Assembly: GCA_011800805.1 (NCBI GenBank)
Contig: MPNW01000643.1
Coordinates: forward strand, 97,889-161,888
Direction: 5' to 3'
Source of the DNA: Hirudo medicinalis
Taxonomy: Eukaryota; Annelida; Clitellata; Hirudinida; Hirudinidae
Length of the DNA: 64,000 nt
In this document: positions 27,201 to 39,592 of the stretch, one piece after another
Layout of the letters: each line of letters starts with the position of its first letter
Numbering within the stretch: the first letter of the stretch is position 1
The notes under the pieces: generated by a model
What the model saw: only the letters and a program-made list of their open reading frames with translations
Database searches by the model: none
Told to the model about the DNA's origin: nothing
Made by a program: the position numbers and the translations under genes

Positions 27201-28016
27201 AATCTGCTTAGAGTTACAATTATTAATAGTTGCACAATATTCTAATGAACAGTACACTTACCTTCTCACCACCCAACTGGACTCGCAGAGGGAGTTCTTT
27301 GAGCGCAAGATGAAGATCATGGAAGATCAGTCATTCAAGGAGGTATGATGACCTTGTTGGGCATCGTTGCTAGGTCTCTTGTGATTCAAATCAGACCTTT
27401 GTCATTTCCAGTTGGAAAAACTGGAGATGAAGCTGCAGAAGGTGGTGGACGACTGCTCGGAGAGGGACCACTTGGTGCGAGACTGCAACAAGGACAAGCA
27501 GATCTTGGAAAAAAGATGCCAATTAGTATGTAGATGATGATGGGAATCATCCTTTTTCGACCACTGTGTTTTGATTTGAACCTGGATGACCTAATTTTAA
27601 ACTATACTTTTCCATTTCTATTCACTCCAGTTGATGACAAAGGCAGGCAAACTGCAGACAGACCTTGAAGAAGAGAAGGCCATGAACAAATGCCTCAGGG
27701 AGAACCAGTCCCAGTGGCAGACCAAGGTTTGCGGACTCGAAGAGAAGATCACCCAGAAAGAAGATGTTTGTCTTTCATTGCTACCATATTATTTTTTTTT
27801 TATTGCTAAGTAATGATTTGAGCATACTTACCCTGACAACAGGTGATCAAGGACCTTCAGGAGCAGCTGAGGGACCTGATGTTCTACCTCGAGGCCAAAG
27901 AGAAACTGACGACCTCTGAAGACGTCACCAAGGAGGAGCTCGAAGAGGGCAGGATCTTTGTCCAGCCTTCCGAAGCAGGTCAGCAGAGGTCGAGGCGGAG
28001 CAGGAAGAAGAAGTAA
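24274..28016 (+). CDS. BRAP: BRAP (IMP), BRCA1-associated RING ubiquitin ligase
   Basis: Thirteen exons: 24274-24473, 24688-24774, 25021-25125, 25563-25641, 25816-25929, 26185-26250, 26327-26409, 26499-26574, 26820-27077, 27253-27342, 27412-27525, 27631-27765, 27843-28016. Phases agree; about 526 aa (human 592). BRAP is a cytoplasmic E3 ligase that restrains Ras-ERK signalling by sequestering KSR and also retains nuclear-import cargo. Domains: BRAP2/RRM-like region ([41 protein letters not shown]), RING (about 210-250, [12 protein letters not shown] and CNHSFHTPC and TCPVCRY), UBP zinc finger (about 271-335, [36 protein letters not shown]), then a long coiled coil ([22 protein letters not shown]) and a basic RSRRSRKKK tail. 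The RING Trp before DTTCPVC is replaced by Cys241. The first exon is the least certain part. Confidence 0.94.
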
Positions 28017-29785
28017 GGACCAATCACTGTGCAGCGTGCCTCCGATAGAGCCGCGATTGGTCGATAGATCGAAAGCCCCACAGACCAATCGTTGAGATGT
28101 GCTTTTAAAGGAGCTTGTTTTCTTCTTCGTCGTCATGTGATCACCTCAAGTCAAAATAAATATTAGCGAGACTATCAAGATTCATTTTTTTGAAGGAGAT
28201 TCCAAGTCTATACAAGTGGAATTTTTCCATTTGAATGGCTGTCATAGGGTTTGTTTTTTTTTTTTTAATAAATACTTTCTGTACTAACTTTCCAAATAAA
28301 TGCCTGATAAATTCGACTCTGTTTTTGTCTGCCACTTTGACGGAAGTCGAGTGTGAGGTTCAGTTATGCCCGGATATCATCACGATGTTTGCTCTATCCA
28401 TTTTTGGACCAATTTTCAGCCATCTTGTTGGATTTGCCGTTTGTGTTGGATGAGAAGGTTCACATCATCAGTGAGGTTCGACCTTTTGCTTTGTAGTCTG
28501 ATGTCGACTGTCCCGAGGTTGAACTCGCATGGGTTTAATTGCCATTAGTTACTGATTATTTCAGTAAAGTTCATTTATTTTGATTTACTCACAGTTGGCT
28601 ATTACCATTATTATTATTTTTTACCTCTATCTGGTAAGCGTGAAGTCGAGAGTTTGTGAGTGATTCTTAGCATTTCGTAAATGCAATTAATTCAAATAGA
28701 TTGAAAGAAACTTGGCTGTTTTTATTATTAGCAATTATTATAATTATTCATTTCGAGTGGACAAGTCAGCAATTTGTTTATTTCTAGTTTTCGTGTTTTT
28801 GAAAATGGCTGGCGCCCTCGCCCGATTTCTACGTCGCCTTGTTTTTGTTTTCGCGTAAGTTCAGTCTTTCTGTATACGATCTATTAGATATTTTGGAGCT
28901 TTCTCCCATCTTTAAAAGCTTAGACCTTAGGAATATAAAGTAGGAATCTCGATCTTTTGCCAACTATTCAAAACCTTAGAGAATTCTCTTAACATGCGTC
29001 GAAAGGTCTTCATAGGCGATTACTAACACTAATTAACTTAATTACTTTGTGTGACACGGTCGGAGCCATGTAACACCATTTCAGAATTAAACATTCTCAA
29101 TAAATCCCCTTCAGTCGAAGCCTTTCTTAGGCTCGTCGTGCTTCGAAATGAGGACAAAAGCACTTTGTGAAGAGCAGACGATATTCTGGGAAGGCGGCGT
29201 CTGCCAGCATTTAGTTCTGTTTATTAAAAGCTCAAGGAAATCGGCGTATGTGTGTTTTCTCTGCAAGTCAATATGGTGTTTTTCTTCTGCAATTTTGGGA
29301 AGAGCGTTCTCAGTGAAAGAAATGCCTCTCTGAAATACCAGACAACATGTCGTGTAATGTGACTTAAGACGATCTCGATTAGTTTGTATCAAATCAAATT
29401 GCAGAGAGGATCTGTTTCAGGCAGGGAATAATATGAACATCACTTGAACGTTGGGAATAAAAATAAATGGCGAAAAATGATTCATCATGGGATGCAATAA
29501 AGTTCGTCATGAAAGAACTAACGTCAACAATCTATAAAAAAATAAAAATAAAAAGTAACAAACGTAAAATAATGTTGAAAGAAGCAAGTTTGAAGTAGGA
29601 AAATACAAACATGACGAGGCAGTAATGCATCGAATCGGAGTACGTGGATAAGGGTTGAACGACCTCAGGATGACCCCGCAAAGGTCAGAGGTGATTGTGT
29701 CGTCATGCATACAAGTACGGCTGCACGTTAGAACTATCGTCGACAAAAACAAACGCGCTTGGATAAAAGTCCGAGAGTTCGAATC
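28017..29785. other. BRAP 3' region to lectin gene
   Basis: An AATAAA at 28155-28160 could end BRAP. An ATG at 28805 opens a short frame (MAGALARFLRRLVFVF) closed by a GTAAGT donor at 28855; it could be a 5' exon of the downstream phosphatase gene, but nothing in it matches that family. A 93-codon minus open frame (29392-29111) has no recognisable motif. Confidence 0.35.
28155..28160 (+). terminator. Polyadenylation signal for BRAP
   Basis: AATAAA about 140 bp after the BRAP stop codon. Confidence 0.5.
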
Positions 29786-30520
29786 CTACTCGTAGACCAT
29801 CACCTCGCAAAGAATGGCACCAAATAGTCTGCTCCTCCTTTCGGGCACGCCCTGGGCCTCCACGTACACGTAACGACCCTCGAGTGGTTGAGCACACTGG
29901 AAGTGGAGGCGTGGCTTGAGTAGGGCGTTGTTGTGCCGGGTCAGTTGGCCGCAGAAGTGACCTTCTTTGGCGTCCAGTGAAGCGTGTCGACCTTGCTTCT
30001 TGTGTACGTAGACTGAGAGTTTGTCCAAGTTGCTGAGGTACTCGTCGATGTCACTGACTTCGCTGGTCTTCTGCTGACTGTAGTGGGTGAGACTGCTGTA
30101 GTCTGGAAAGTGATGGTAAGAGGTGGATTAACAATTACATTATGTAATTGCATGTATATAGTTTTGACATTATAATTATTGTAATATTACATTATTGCTT
30201 ATATTACTGAGGTTATATCAAGTCTCCCAGTCAGTGAGTTCAAATCCTAGCTCGTGAAATGAATTCACGTCGGCAAAGCTTACCTCTCGCTACTCCGTTC
30301 CAGGTTACTATGACGACACCTGATATGGTGGTCTTCTTGCCGAGATCAACCATCCAGATGGGTTTTTCCACAAAGGAATTGTCCAGCATGATGCAGCTTT
30401 GACCAATTTCCCCGTCCACAGCCTTGGCGGCCTGTCCGTGGACCCAGTGGTTCTGAACGTGCCTCTTACTGTGACGTCTGTTGTTGACGAAGGACTCCTT
30501 CTGATAGGCGAGATTCTCAA
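29786..30520 (-). CDS. Fucolectin (FTP)/F5/8C-like carbohydrate-binding domain protein, 3' exons
   Basis: Two exons, 30520-30284 and 30102-29786, join in phase 1 and give about 184 aa to the stop. The pattern fits an eel-fucolectin/tachylectin-4/pentraxin-1 (FTP) domain: VENLAYQKESF near the start, AAKAVDGEIGQSCIM, then IWMVDLGKKTTISGVVIVTW, NLDKLSVYVHKK, HFCGQL, LHFQCAQPLEGRYVYVEAQG and the closing ILCEVMVYE. Domains of this type bind fucose or other glycans through Ca and loop His/Arg residues and are usually secreted. The exon is open upstream to a Met at 30563 but no signal peptide is visible there, and a CATCCAG acceptor at 30521 suggests an unseen 5' exon. It lies between BRAP and the phosphatase gene on the opposite strand and may be nested in an intron of the latter. 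Confidence 0.75.
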
Positions 30521-30988
30521 CTGGATGAAAGATTCCATTTTTTATCTTCACTTTCGTTGTCAATGTAGAAATTGTGATGAAAAATGAAACATGGTTATAA
30601 AATATAAAGAGTGATGATTACACCGATGACGAAGACGTCGGTTACGATAGAGATGGTGATGACGACGACGATGGTGATAGTTTCAGAAGCGGATTACTTA
30701 AAGTTGTATGAAATTCAATAAACGAAAACTCAGGAGACTTGAAAGTACATTCCCATTTGATAATAAAACAGCAACAGCAACAATGTTTTGAAGGATTTTA
30801 AAAATATTTCTGAAATTTTTATATTTTTTCAATTATTAAATTATTCTGAATATCATTCTGAACGACTTCAGAGATGAGACACGTGCACTCCACAGATTCC
30901 TTTCATCCCATGGAAGCTCATTTTCATCCTCATTTTCACTGCTCTTATCAAAGACTCTCCATCAATATCAATTCACGGCCAATAAATG

Positions 30989-31080
30989 ATGATAATAATG
31001 ATAATAATAATAACAATAATAATAATAATAATGATAATAATAATAATAATAATAGTAATAATCGTAGTAATAATAATAAT
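30989..31080. repeat. (AAT)n/(GAT)n microsatellite
   Basis: Imperfect AATAAT repeats with GAT, CAAT and AGT interruptions; they create an Asn-rich spurious frame. Confidence 0.9.
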
Positions 31081-31230
31081 TTACAAAGTCTTAATCTCCC
31101 AGTGACATAAAAGTATCACATGCATGAGCCTGAAAAATCTTACAAAGATGGAGCATAATGTTACTATGTAGGATAAAGCAGTATTAACAGGCCTGACTTA
31201 ATAATCCTCAACAAAATTGCTTGATTGTGG

Positions 31231-31310
31231 ATATGGCTGTATTGCAGCGGAGTTTGACTTTGAATAGAATAATAACAATAATAATAAAAACAACAATAAT
31301 AATAATATTA
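31231..31310 (+). repeat. Second copy of the retroelement-like 3' tail
   Basis: GGCTGTATTGCAGCGGAG followed by TTTGACTTTGAATA and AATAAC/AATAAT repeats, parallel to the block at 21741-21798. Confidence 0.5.
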
Positions 31311-31493
31311 ATAATGATGATGATGATGATGATGATTACAACAATAATAACAAATTAATGTAGAAACTGGGCTCACAACCACCCAAAATCATTTGAAAGC
31401 CTTCACTGCCTATCAGCTTCATTTTAACCACAATCTCTTAAATTAAAAATAAATTTTCACTTTGAATCCTTCTTCATCACATCACACACACAG

Positions 31494-33208
31494 GTACTAC
31501 TTCTTCCTGCAACTCAACAAGGACATTCTCAGCGGCAGGCTAAAAGCTCCACCCCAGGAGCTGGTGACCCTGGCCGGCCTTGCCGTCCAATGTAAACACG
31601 ACCTTTCAACTTTGACTTCTTTCCGACCTCCTCGAAGTTATTTTTGTTTTCTTTTTCGGACAGCCGAACTAGGGGATCACAACCCCGACGAACAGGGTAC
31701 CGATTACCTGTTCGGGGCGACCTTCGTGCCCGACCGGTCGGAAGAGTTCACGAGGAAGGTCTCCACGGTTCACAGGAGGCTCAAGTGGGTTTCTTTGCAA
31801 CTGTTGACAACGTTCGGAGTGGTTACAAATTAGTATTAGTTGAGTCTTACTAGTGATATATTTATATATAAGTTAAGTAAGTAAACTTACTATTAAGCTG
31901 ACTATTGAGCATTGCACGTTATTACAATAGTAATATTAATTATAATTGCGTAATATTTAGGTTAGTTAAAGTTTTTACCGGCTCGTCACTCAGCAACAAT
32001 TTATACGTCCTCTAGGGGCTTGCGACCGACGGTTTGCGAGAGAAAATACCTGGCCATAGTTAAAAACTTCGATGGCTACGGGGTGAATCTCTACAAAGCT
32101 GCTCTGGTTAGCTGATCATTTACTGGTTGCTAATTATGATTATGATTATGATTGTGATTGTGATTGTTGTTGTTGTTTTTATTTTGTTTGTTATTATAAT
32201 CTGCCCTTTGACCTCTACTGTTTTAATGTCTTTGATAGCACATTACAAATTGCATGCCATTACGTTTGCCTCAATGAGAAGGACTTTCTCGGCCTTTCTG
32301 ATAATAGTTTATAAATAAAATATAAATAAATATAATAAATTTTATTCGTATACAATTGTCACATTGCCATGACATCCACCGTGTAGGAGCAGACGAACGA
32401 GGAGATACAACTGGGAGTGACGTCACAAGGACTCGTCATGTTTAAGAATGACGTCAAGATCAACACTTTTGCCTGGTTAGCACTGCATGGTTTTGTTGTT
32501 GTCACCACATGACCATTCAGTAGAGATTTTGATGATCATGGTGAAGATAGCAAAGGGATGAAGTGGGTTACCATGGTTATGTAATGAGTAGATTTGTGAT
32601 GGTAATTTGTAGTCACGAGGATGCAGGAGTTGAAATCTCCCTAAGAGGATGTAAGAGGCTGATCTAATTTGACACTGTCAATTATCATTGGTTGATATTA
32701 TGTCTAATTTGACATTGTCAATCATCATTGGTTGACATTATGAGGAGGAAATAATCCTAAGTGACAGGATCATCAAATAAATAGGACTGATAATAATTCG
32801 TATTAATATTATTTATAACATTACTAAATATTACATATTTACTTGACTACATGGTAATGCTTAATTCATTGCTCAACTTCTTCAAGGGCAAAGATCGTCA
32901 AGTTGTCCTTCAAGAGGAAGTTCTTCTTCATCCATCTCCACAAGGAGTCTGTGAGTTCTCGAGATTTTTAATGAATTCCAAAATATTCATTTAATAGATT
33001 TTTCATAAGCAATTAAAGCAAAATATATACATTTCATAATGTCATCATTCATAAAACATTGCCTTAAGAACTGAGAAAAAGAAAAAAAAAGAAAAAAAAT
33101 TATTATATTAAAATAATTATGTAATATAATTATAATTAAATAAAATTGATTATATATATAATAATATATAAAATATATTATGAGGAGGAAATTATTATTA
33201 TATATAAA

Positions 33209-33251
<43 letters not shown>

Positions 33252-33350
33252 AATTAACTTGATGTTTGCTAAGAACTAACAGTTCTGTTACATGCCATTA
33301 GTGTGCAAATTACAAGAAATGAGGTGTATATTTTGCTGACCGTGTTGTTG

Positions 33351-33386
<36 letters not shown>

Positions 33387-33451
33387 GTCTTGTTATTGTT
33401 AAACAGATCTTTATAATAAATTAACATCAGCCATTAATATCCACCAATGAC

Positions 33452-33489
<38 letters not shown>

Positions 33490-35559
33490 GCCAGACTATA
33501 AATATCCGATCCTTTCCAGCCCACAGACGACACGGTGGAGAACGTCTACGGCTTCCACATGGCCTGCTACCGAACCTGCAAGAACCTCTGGAAGTCCTGC
33601 GTGGAGCACCACACCTTCTTCTGCCTCCACGGTCAGACTTCATCTTCGTTGTCGTCATCCTCTCACCAGCAGGACCTGATCAAGCAGTCAAGTGGTGACT
33701 TGTAAGTGGACTGTTAATGTAGATCATCTTTTGGCTCGTTTGTTGACTATTAACCGTTGTTATTAACCTTTAACCTAACCCTAAGTTATGGTCGATTTGG
33801 AAAAATAGTTAAGTAATTGTTGATGGCTAAAGTCAGTAATTAATTATTACTATAGATAGTGATAGTGATGATAGTGATTTTGACGACCGATGGTTTTGGT
33901 TATTAATGACCTTAACTAGAAGGTCGGCCTTTCTTTGAAAGAAGTGTCGCACTTTCAAGTCCTTCCAAAATCAAAAAGCTCTGCCTTGCTGTGTGCCCGA
34001 TGCTGTGTGTGCGTGTGCATGTGTGTTAAAATTATTCTCTGACATTTGACCATGCAGTCGAATGACATCGTGTCACGGTACATTCCAAAACCTCTTCTTT
34101 CAGAGCCAAGGTTTTAAATAGAAAGCTTCTACTTTTCTAGTTTTTTTTTCTTTTTTCTTTTTTGTTCTAAAAGAAGAAAGTATAAACTTTTTCACGACAC
34201 ATGTTTTCAAGTCGCCCGATCTCCTCTTCCAATTCAACTTGTCGACATTCCAAGGACATTCTTGCGTCTGATTCTGATTTTAAAGCCAGAACTTCAAAGA
34301 CCGACGAAGACTCACTCTTTAAGGTTCTGTTCTTCAATGCTGAGCCACTGGGATTCTATTGGAACTGCACTCACTGATTCCAAGGACTGACTTTGATGCT
34401 TGGAGTGGTACTTTTCAGTCTCTTGGAGTTAATTGTTTGAAGTGGGAAATAAATTGATCACCAGTGTCTGGATTGTGGAGGATTGATGTCAGTTACTGAG
34501 TCGCTACTAATTTTGTTCAGTTACATCACCTAAAATGAATCATGGATATTCGTTGAGATTATTTGTTCAATTAGTAACATAAATAATGTATTTACCAACA
34601 GAATCCAAATGACCTCAAAGGATCAGTCCTTTAAGCCGTCGTCTCTCAGTTCCTCTCTGCACAGGGACTCCCCGAGGTTCGATTCTCCCTCTTCTCATCT
34701 GATCGGTCAGCAGTCGTCTGCGTCGTCGTCGCCATCCCAGGGCCTCGGTCCTTCTTGCTCCATTCCGCCATTTCAGTCCAGCGTCAAGCAGACGCTGCCC
34801 TCAACAGTTCTGCCACAAGAGCAACAGCAATTCTTAACTTCCACCAGATCCATTGCTCATCACCAGCAACAGCAGACGTCCGATGCAAAGAAATCCCTGG
34901 CACGGTCGGCCGCTTTCCGCTCATCGCCCGTCATGGAACAGTCCGCGTCCGCCTACCAGCCCAAGTCTGCGTTCAACTCTCCGTCCGATGCCCCCTTGGA
35001 AAGCATTGCGGGCAAGGTCAAGCCCGTCGAGTCCGTTGCCGCGTCTTTGTCTTCTTCTTCTTTTCCGTCGTCTCCTGTCCTTTCCTCGTCCCTCCTGCAC
35101 AATGGTTGGCAGACGCATCTTGGTTTTAAAAATATTAACCTACCATTATTTTGTTACTATTATTATTATTATTATTATTATTATATTATTTTAATTATCA
35201 TTATTTTATTTTTATAATTATTATTATATTATTTGTGTGACTGTTGAGGCCGTGTTGTGCTGACCTTGTTGGTGTTGTTTCGTGAAATTGGGGGAGGCGC
35301 CTCTGTGAGGTTTTTTGTCATAAATTCCAAATAGTTGGCCACAGTTGGTCGATGTTGACGGACTTAAGAGATTATTTTCATATGCAAATTGCACGAAAAA
35401 GTTATCACAAAATCAGATTTATGATATCTATGATATCTATGATCTTATGATATCTATCACATAAGAATAAATTGCAGTGAGAGTGGCACCTCTGACTAGA
35501 TCCACATGTTGCCTTATTGACTATTACAACATTTGACTACCATTTATTATTATTATTAC

Positions 35560-35608
<49 letters not shown>

Positions 35609-38600
35609 GTCAGACATGGTGAGCTCAGCAAGTTGATAAAGTGAATTATTTATAATTGCAATTAAATGAATGTTAAGCACTCATATTTATTCGTCCACGA
35701 TTCCGACAACAATTTCTAAATAATATGGAAATGTGGAACTAACTGGAATGAACTGGTCCCCATTGGAATGATCCCCCCAATCTTTTGAAGGTTCAGCCAA
35801 GGTCGGCCAGGGCGTCTCGACGGGTGATTCCTCCTCGAAACAACTCAACAACAACAACAACACGAGCAACTTCGCCAACCTCTACGACAACGAAGACAGG
35901 CTCAACGACTGCTCGCACAACAGGTTTGCAATTCCACATTTAAGTCGTAGCTTGTTTTCTTTATTACGATGCTGACGATGGCGATGGGGAAAGTCATAAT
36001 TAATGTTTGCAATTCATAATTTATGGCGCAATATCAACTTCAAAAGAATTGTTAAAGTCGTGTTACAAGTCGTGTTGCAAGTGCAAGAGCATGACTACAT
36101 TTCACAAGTGGTTGTCATTCTCCAGTTACAAGAAATCGTCATCACCATCGCTGCCAAAGAATGGCACCAGATTTGTTGGAGTCCACCTGAGGGAAGGACC
36201 GACCCCTGGCGGGAGGGATTTCAGGGGCTCTACTTCCGTCCGGCACTACCCCACGGGCGAGAGGAGGAGGACCTTCGAGAGCAGACCGGTCGGCTACAGG
36301 CCGGATGACGAACTGTCCGAAGAGTATGTTTTTTTTTCATTTGTTTGTTAATGAATGTTTTCGAATGTTTATGAATGTTTTTGAATATTTATGAATGTTT
36401 TTGTACATTTTGAAGTGAAAAGTTCGCTTGGCGACCAATTTATGTCTCGGTTTTAAATCCTTTGAATCTGGAATTTTTCATTTTGTTTCATTTTTTGGGG
36501 AGGGGTGTGGTTGCTTTACAATTTTTCTTTTTTGGGTTTTGATTGCTTATTCATTCCTTAATTTCCTTAATTATTTAATTAATCCAATTTAACTTATTCG
36601 TCAATTTATCTTTTAATATTGTACTGCATCTTAAAGGGAGGAGGGACAGATAGTTGAAAAATCGACAGCCAATATGATAACAACACTTTCTCCCGTTGTC
36701 TTGGTGACCAGCAACGACCATTGCAAATTTGCAGACGACAAATTTATCTCCAAGGAGGGCCAGGTTATAATAATAATGACTTAATTTGATAATGACTTTA
36801 AAAAAGGCAAAAACTGCAGTCCAAATTTAATTACCAATTATTCCAATCTCAAGTTTAACTTTACTTTCAAACTGAAACAGAATTTTTTTTTTCTCTCTTA
36901 ACTTTCAGAAAATTCCCAGAAACAGTTCGAATAATTGTCTGGATGGACTGAAGACCGTCAGGATGAAACCGGATGCCAGGCAGATTCGGATTCAACGTCA
37001 AGGTCGGCCAGTTTATTCAGCTGGTTATTGTTAACTACACAAGAGAAAAGTTCATTCAGCTGGTTTATTGTTAATTAACTACACAAGATAAAAGATAAAA
37101 CATCTAGGCAAAGGCATAATAACATAGATATAACCTGATAGAAATAAACCAAACAAACTTGACTCGCTGAAATGCTTTGCCAGACTGAGCGAAAATCAAA
37201 ATCGACACAATAAACATTACATGATAAATATCGACCCGGTCTGATTTAGTCCGACCAATGAGAACATGAGATGATTTACAATCTCCAACTGCACGACAGG
37301 GCGGAGCAGATCAGATGCAGCCAATCATAGTGAGCAGGGTGGCGCCAGACTCCTCGGCCGACCGGTGCATTCCGAAGCTCTGCGAGGGAGACCACGTCCT
37401 CTTCATCAACGGCAGAGATGTCAGTCAGCACACCCATGCTCAGGTCGATCAAGTGATGGTGATGATGATTGCCACAACTGTAACGAAATTATGAGAATAA
37501 TTATAGCTTATATAATAATTATAGTAGTCATAATAACAGTGGTAATAACAATAAGAGCCTTTCTTGGGGAGGTTATGTTAAATATTGATAATTTCGCATG
37601 AACCGACACTCTGCCTAACCGTGCACGTCGTTGTTTCGGATTTTCAAGAGTTTCTTGATCGCCCAGGAATAATTTTATGTGGATTTTGTAAAATTGTAAT
37701 AAATAAATAAGCAATAAATAAAATTGTAATAAATATTACTAAGCAGCAAAACTATGTCATCAGAGACATACCACTTACCGAATGCCACTTGCGCAGCGTT
37801 GTCTCAAGCTGGGTCGCAAACATTGCACGATGCTACCATTCTTCTATCAATGTCGTTGATATGCAAATCAGCTCAGAGGGTTGCATTTCTGTGTGTGGCA
37901 GCAATGTCAGCCCTGATGCATTGTGTTGGCAACACTTGGCTTGCACTGCCACGAGTGCCCTTTGGAAGGAGCGCTATATAAATGGTTGGCCCCTCGTTGT
38001 GTCAAGGATCAATGGAGTATCTGTAGATATGAATACAAATTATTGTTGTTGATGTTGCTGCTTCATGAGATCAAAACCAAGTCTGACTTCACAGGTTGTC
38101 CAGTTCATCAGGGCCTCGAGAGAAATACACTCCGGTGAACTGGTGCTCGTCGTCAGGCCCATGGGTGAGTCCTGCAGTGATTCTGATGATTTTTTGGGCG
38201 TCTTTTTGTGTGTCGTGTCATGGTGGTGAGGTTAAATGTGTGGTGTGTGGTTGTGTGTGCCTTGTGTCACATGATATGATATGTGACAGTCACGATAAAA
38301 GATGATTATCTCTGTAATAGCTATTAATTTGAGCTTCAATAAATTAATTCAATTCAATTTTATTCAATAATAGAATAAATCAAATAAATACATCGATTAA
38401 TCACTTAAGAAACTTATTATTGCATAACAATTAGCTAATGGCTAATTATAATAATGAGTTAGTAGCAACATGAATAACATCAGCTCAACAGTGTTGTTGA
38501 GTCAGCGCTCTTAACAACTCGTTAGGAGTAGATCATTCGAACTGCCGGCCGACCAAACCCCGTCATCATTTCAGTTTATTCCAATTCCGACCTGAGTCCG

Positions 38601-39560
38601 GGCGAGCCCGACTTCCAGTACATCCCCGACACCCATCACATCGTCGCACTCCTCAACCCTGGAGAGGACAAACTGGCCGCCTCCATCACACAACTCAAGG
38701 AATCCATCGAGAGCAAAGCCGGAATCCTCCAATTCGAAGTATGTCGAGCGTCCTTAGAGGGCATGACCTCGGGGCTTGGTGACCCTAGGTCATCTTATGA
38801 GTGCACTTGATTGTCTTGTTTGTGCCTGATTCTGTGCTGATTCGTGGCTGAAAGAAAGTGATGACTGAATGTGTGATGAAGGAAAAATATGTCCTTGAAT
38901 GAATGTTTTTGAATTAATGTTTGTCAATAAAGGGTCATAAATGGATGTATGTATAAATGTATGAATTGTTTATGAGGATTATGTAGCAGAGATTTTCCAC
39001 AGAGTTTAATAATAATATTTATTACCAATAATAATATTTAAGATTACAATTTTGTACATTTTAAATTTTAATGACAACTATATCATCCTGGCCTTAACTG
39101 CCATTCTGTGACACTTTTGACTTTCATCGTCGTCACAGCAACTCTACCGCAAGAGGGCAGAGATGTCGATGAGTGTCTCACAGATGCCTTCAAACCTCGC
39201 AAGGAACAGATATAGGGACATCAGCCCATGTAAGTCGACGTCATCTCCACGTCTGCCGTGCGTGCGTGCGATTGGCATCTGTAAATATAAATTTAGAATG
39301 TAGAAATATTATAGCTAAATATGTAAATATGTTGAATAAAAATATGGCATTGTTGTTGTTGTTGTTGTTATCTCATAATTGTGTTACCTGTTTAATGTAA
39401 TTTAATGTATTTAGAGTTTTATTTAAACTAACTTTTTTCTCTTGAAACAAATGCACTTTTAAGAATGACTTCTGAATGTCCTTAGACGACCTCACCAGGG
39501 TTAAGTTGCTGTCCACTTCTCATGACTACATCAATGCAACTTTTGTCAATGTTAGTGTTG

Positions 39561-39592
<32 letters not shown>

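Larger units (their letters stand above)
30521..31493. other. Repeat-rich stretch before the first seen phosphatase exon
   Basis: It holds a GAT/GAC tract (about 30610-30675), an AAT/GAT tract (about 30989-31080) and a retroelement-like tail (31231-31310). No exon of the missing FERM F1 lobe was found. Confidence 0.45.

Noticed and set aside
29111..29392. 93-codon minus open frame
   Set aside because: No recognisable family pattern, no splice context and an equally open frame on the other strand.
33214..33387. AT, ATT and GA runs considered as a CRISPR-like array
   Set aside because: Plain microsatellites with no spacer structure, in a eukaryotic intron.
37754..38052. Open frames of 75-87 codons in a phosphatase intron
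   Set aside because: Different overlapping frames are open, none has a motif, and all lie between well-supported exons.
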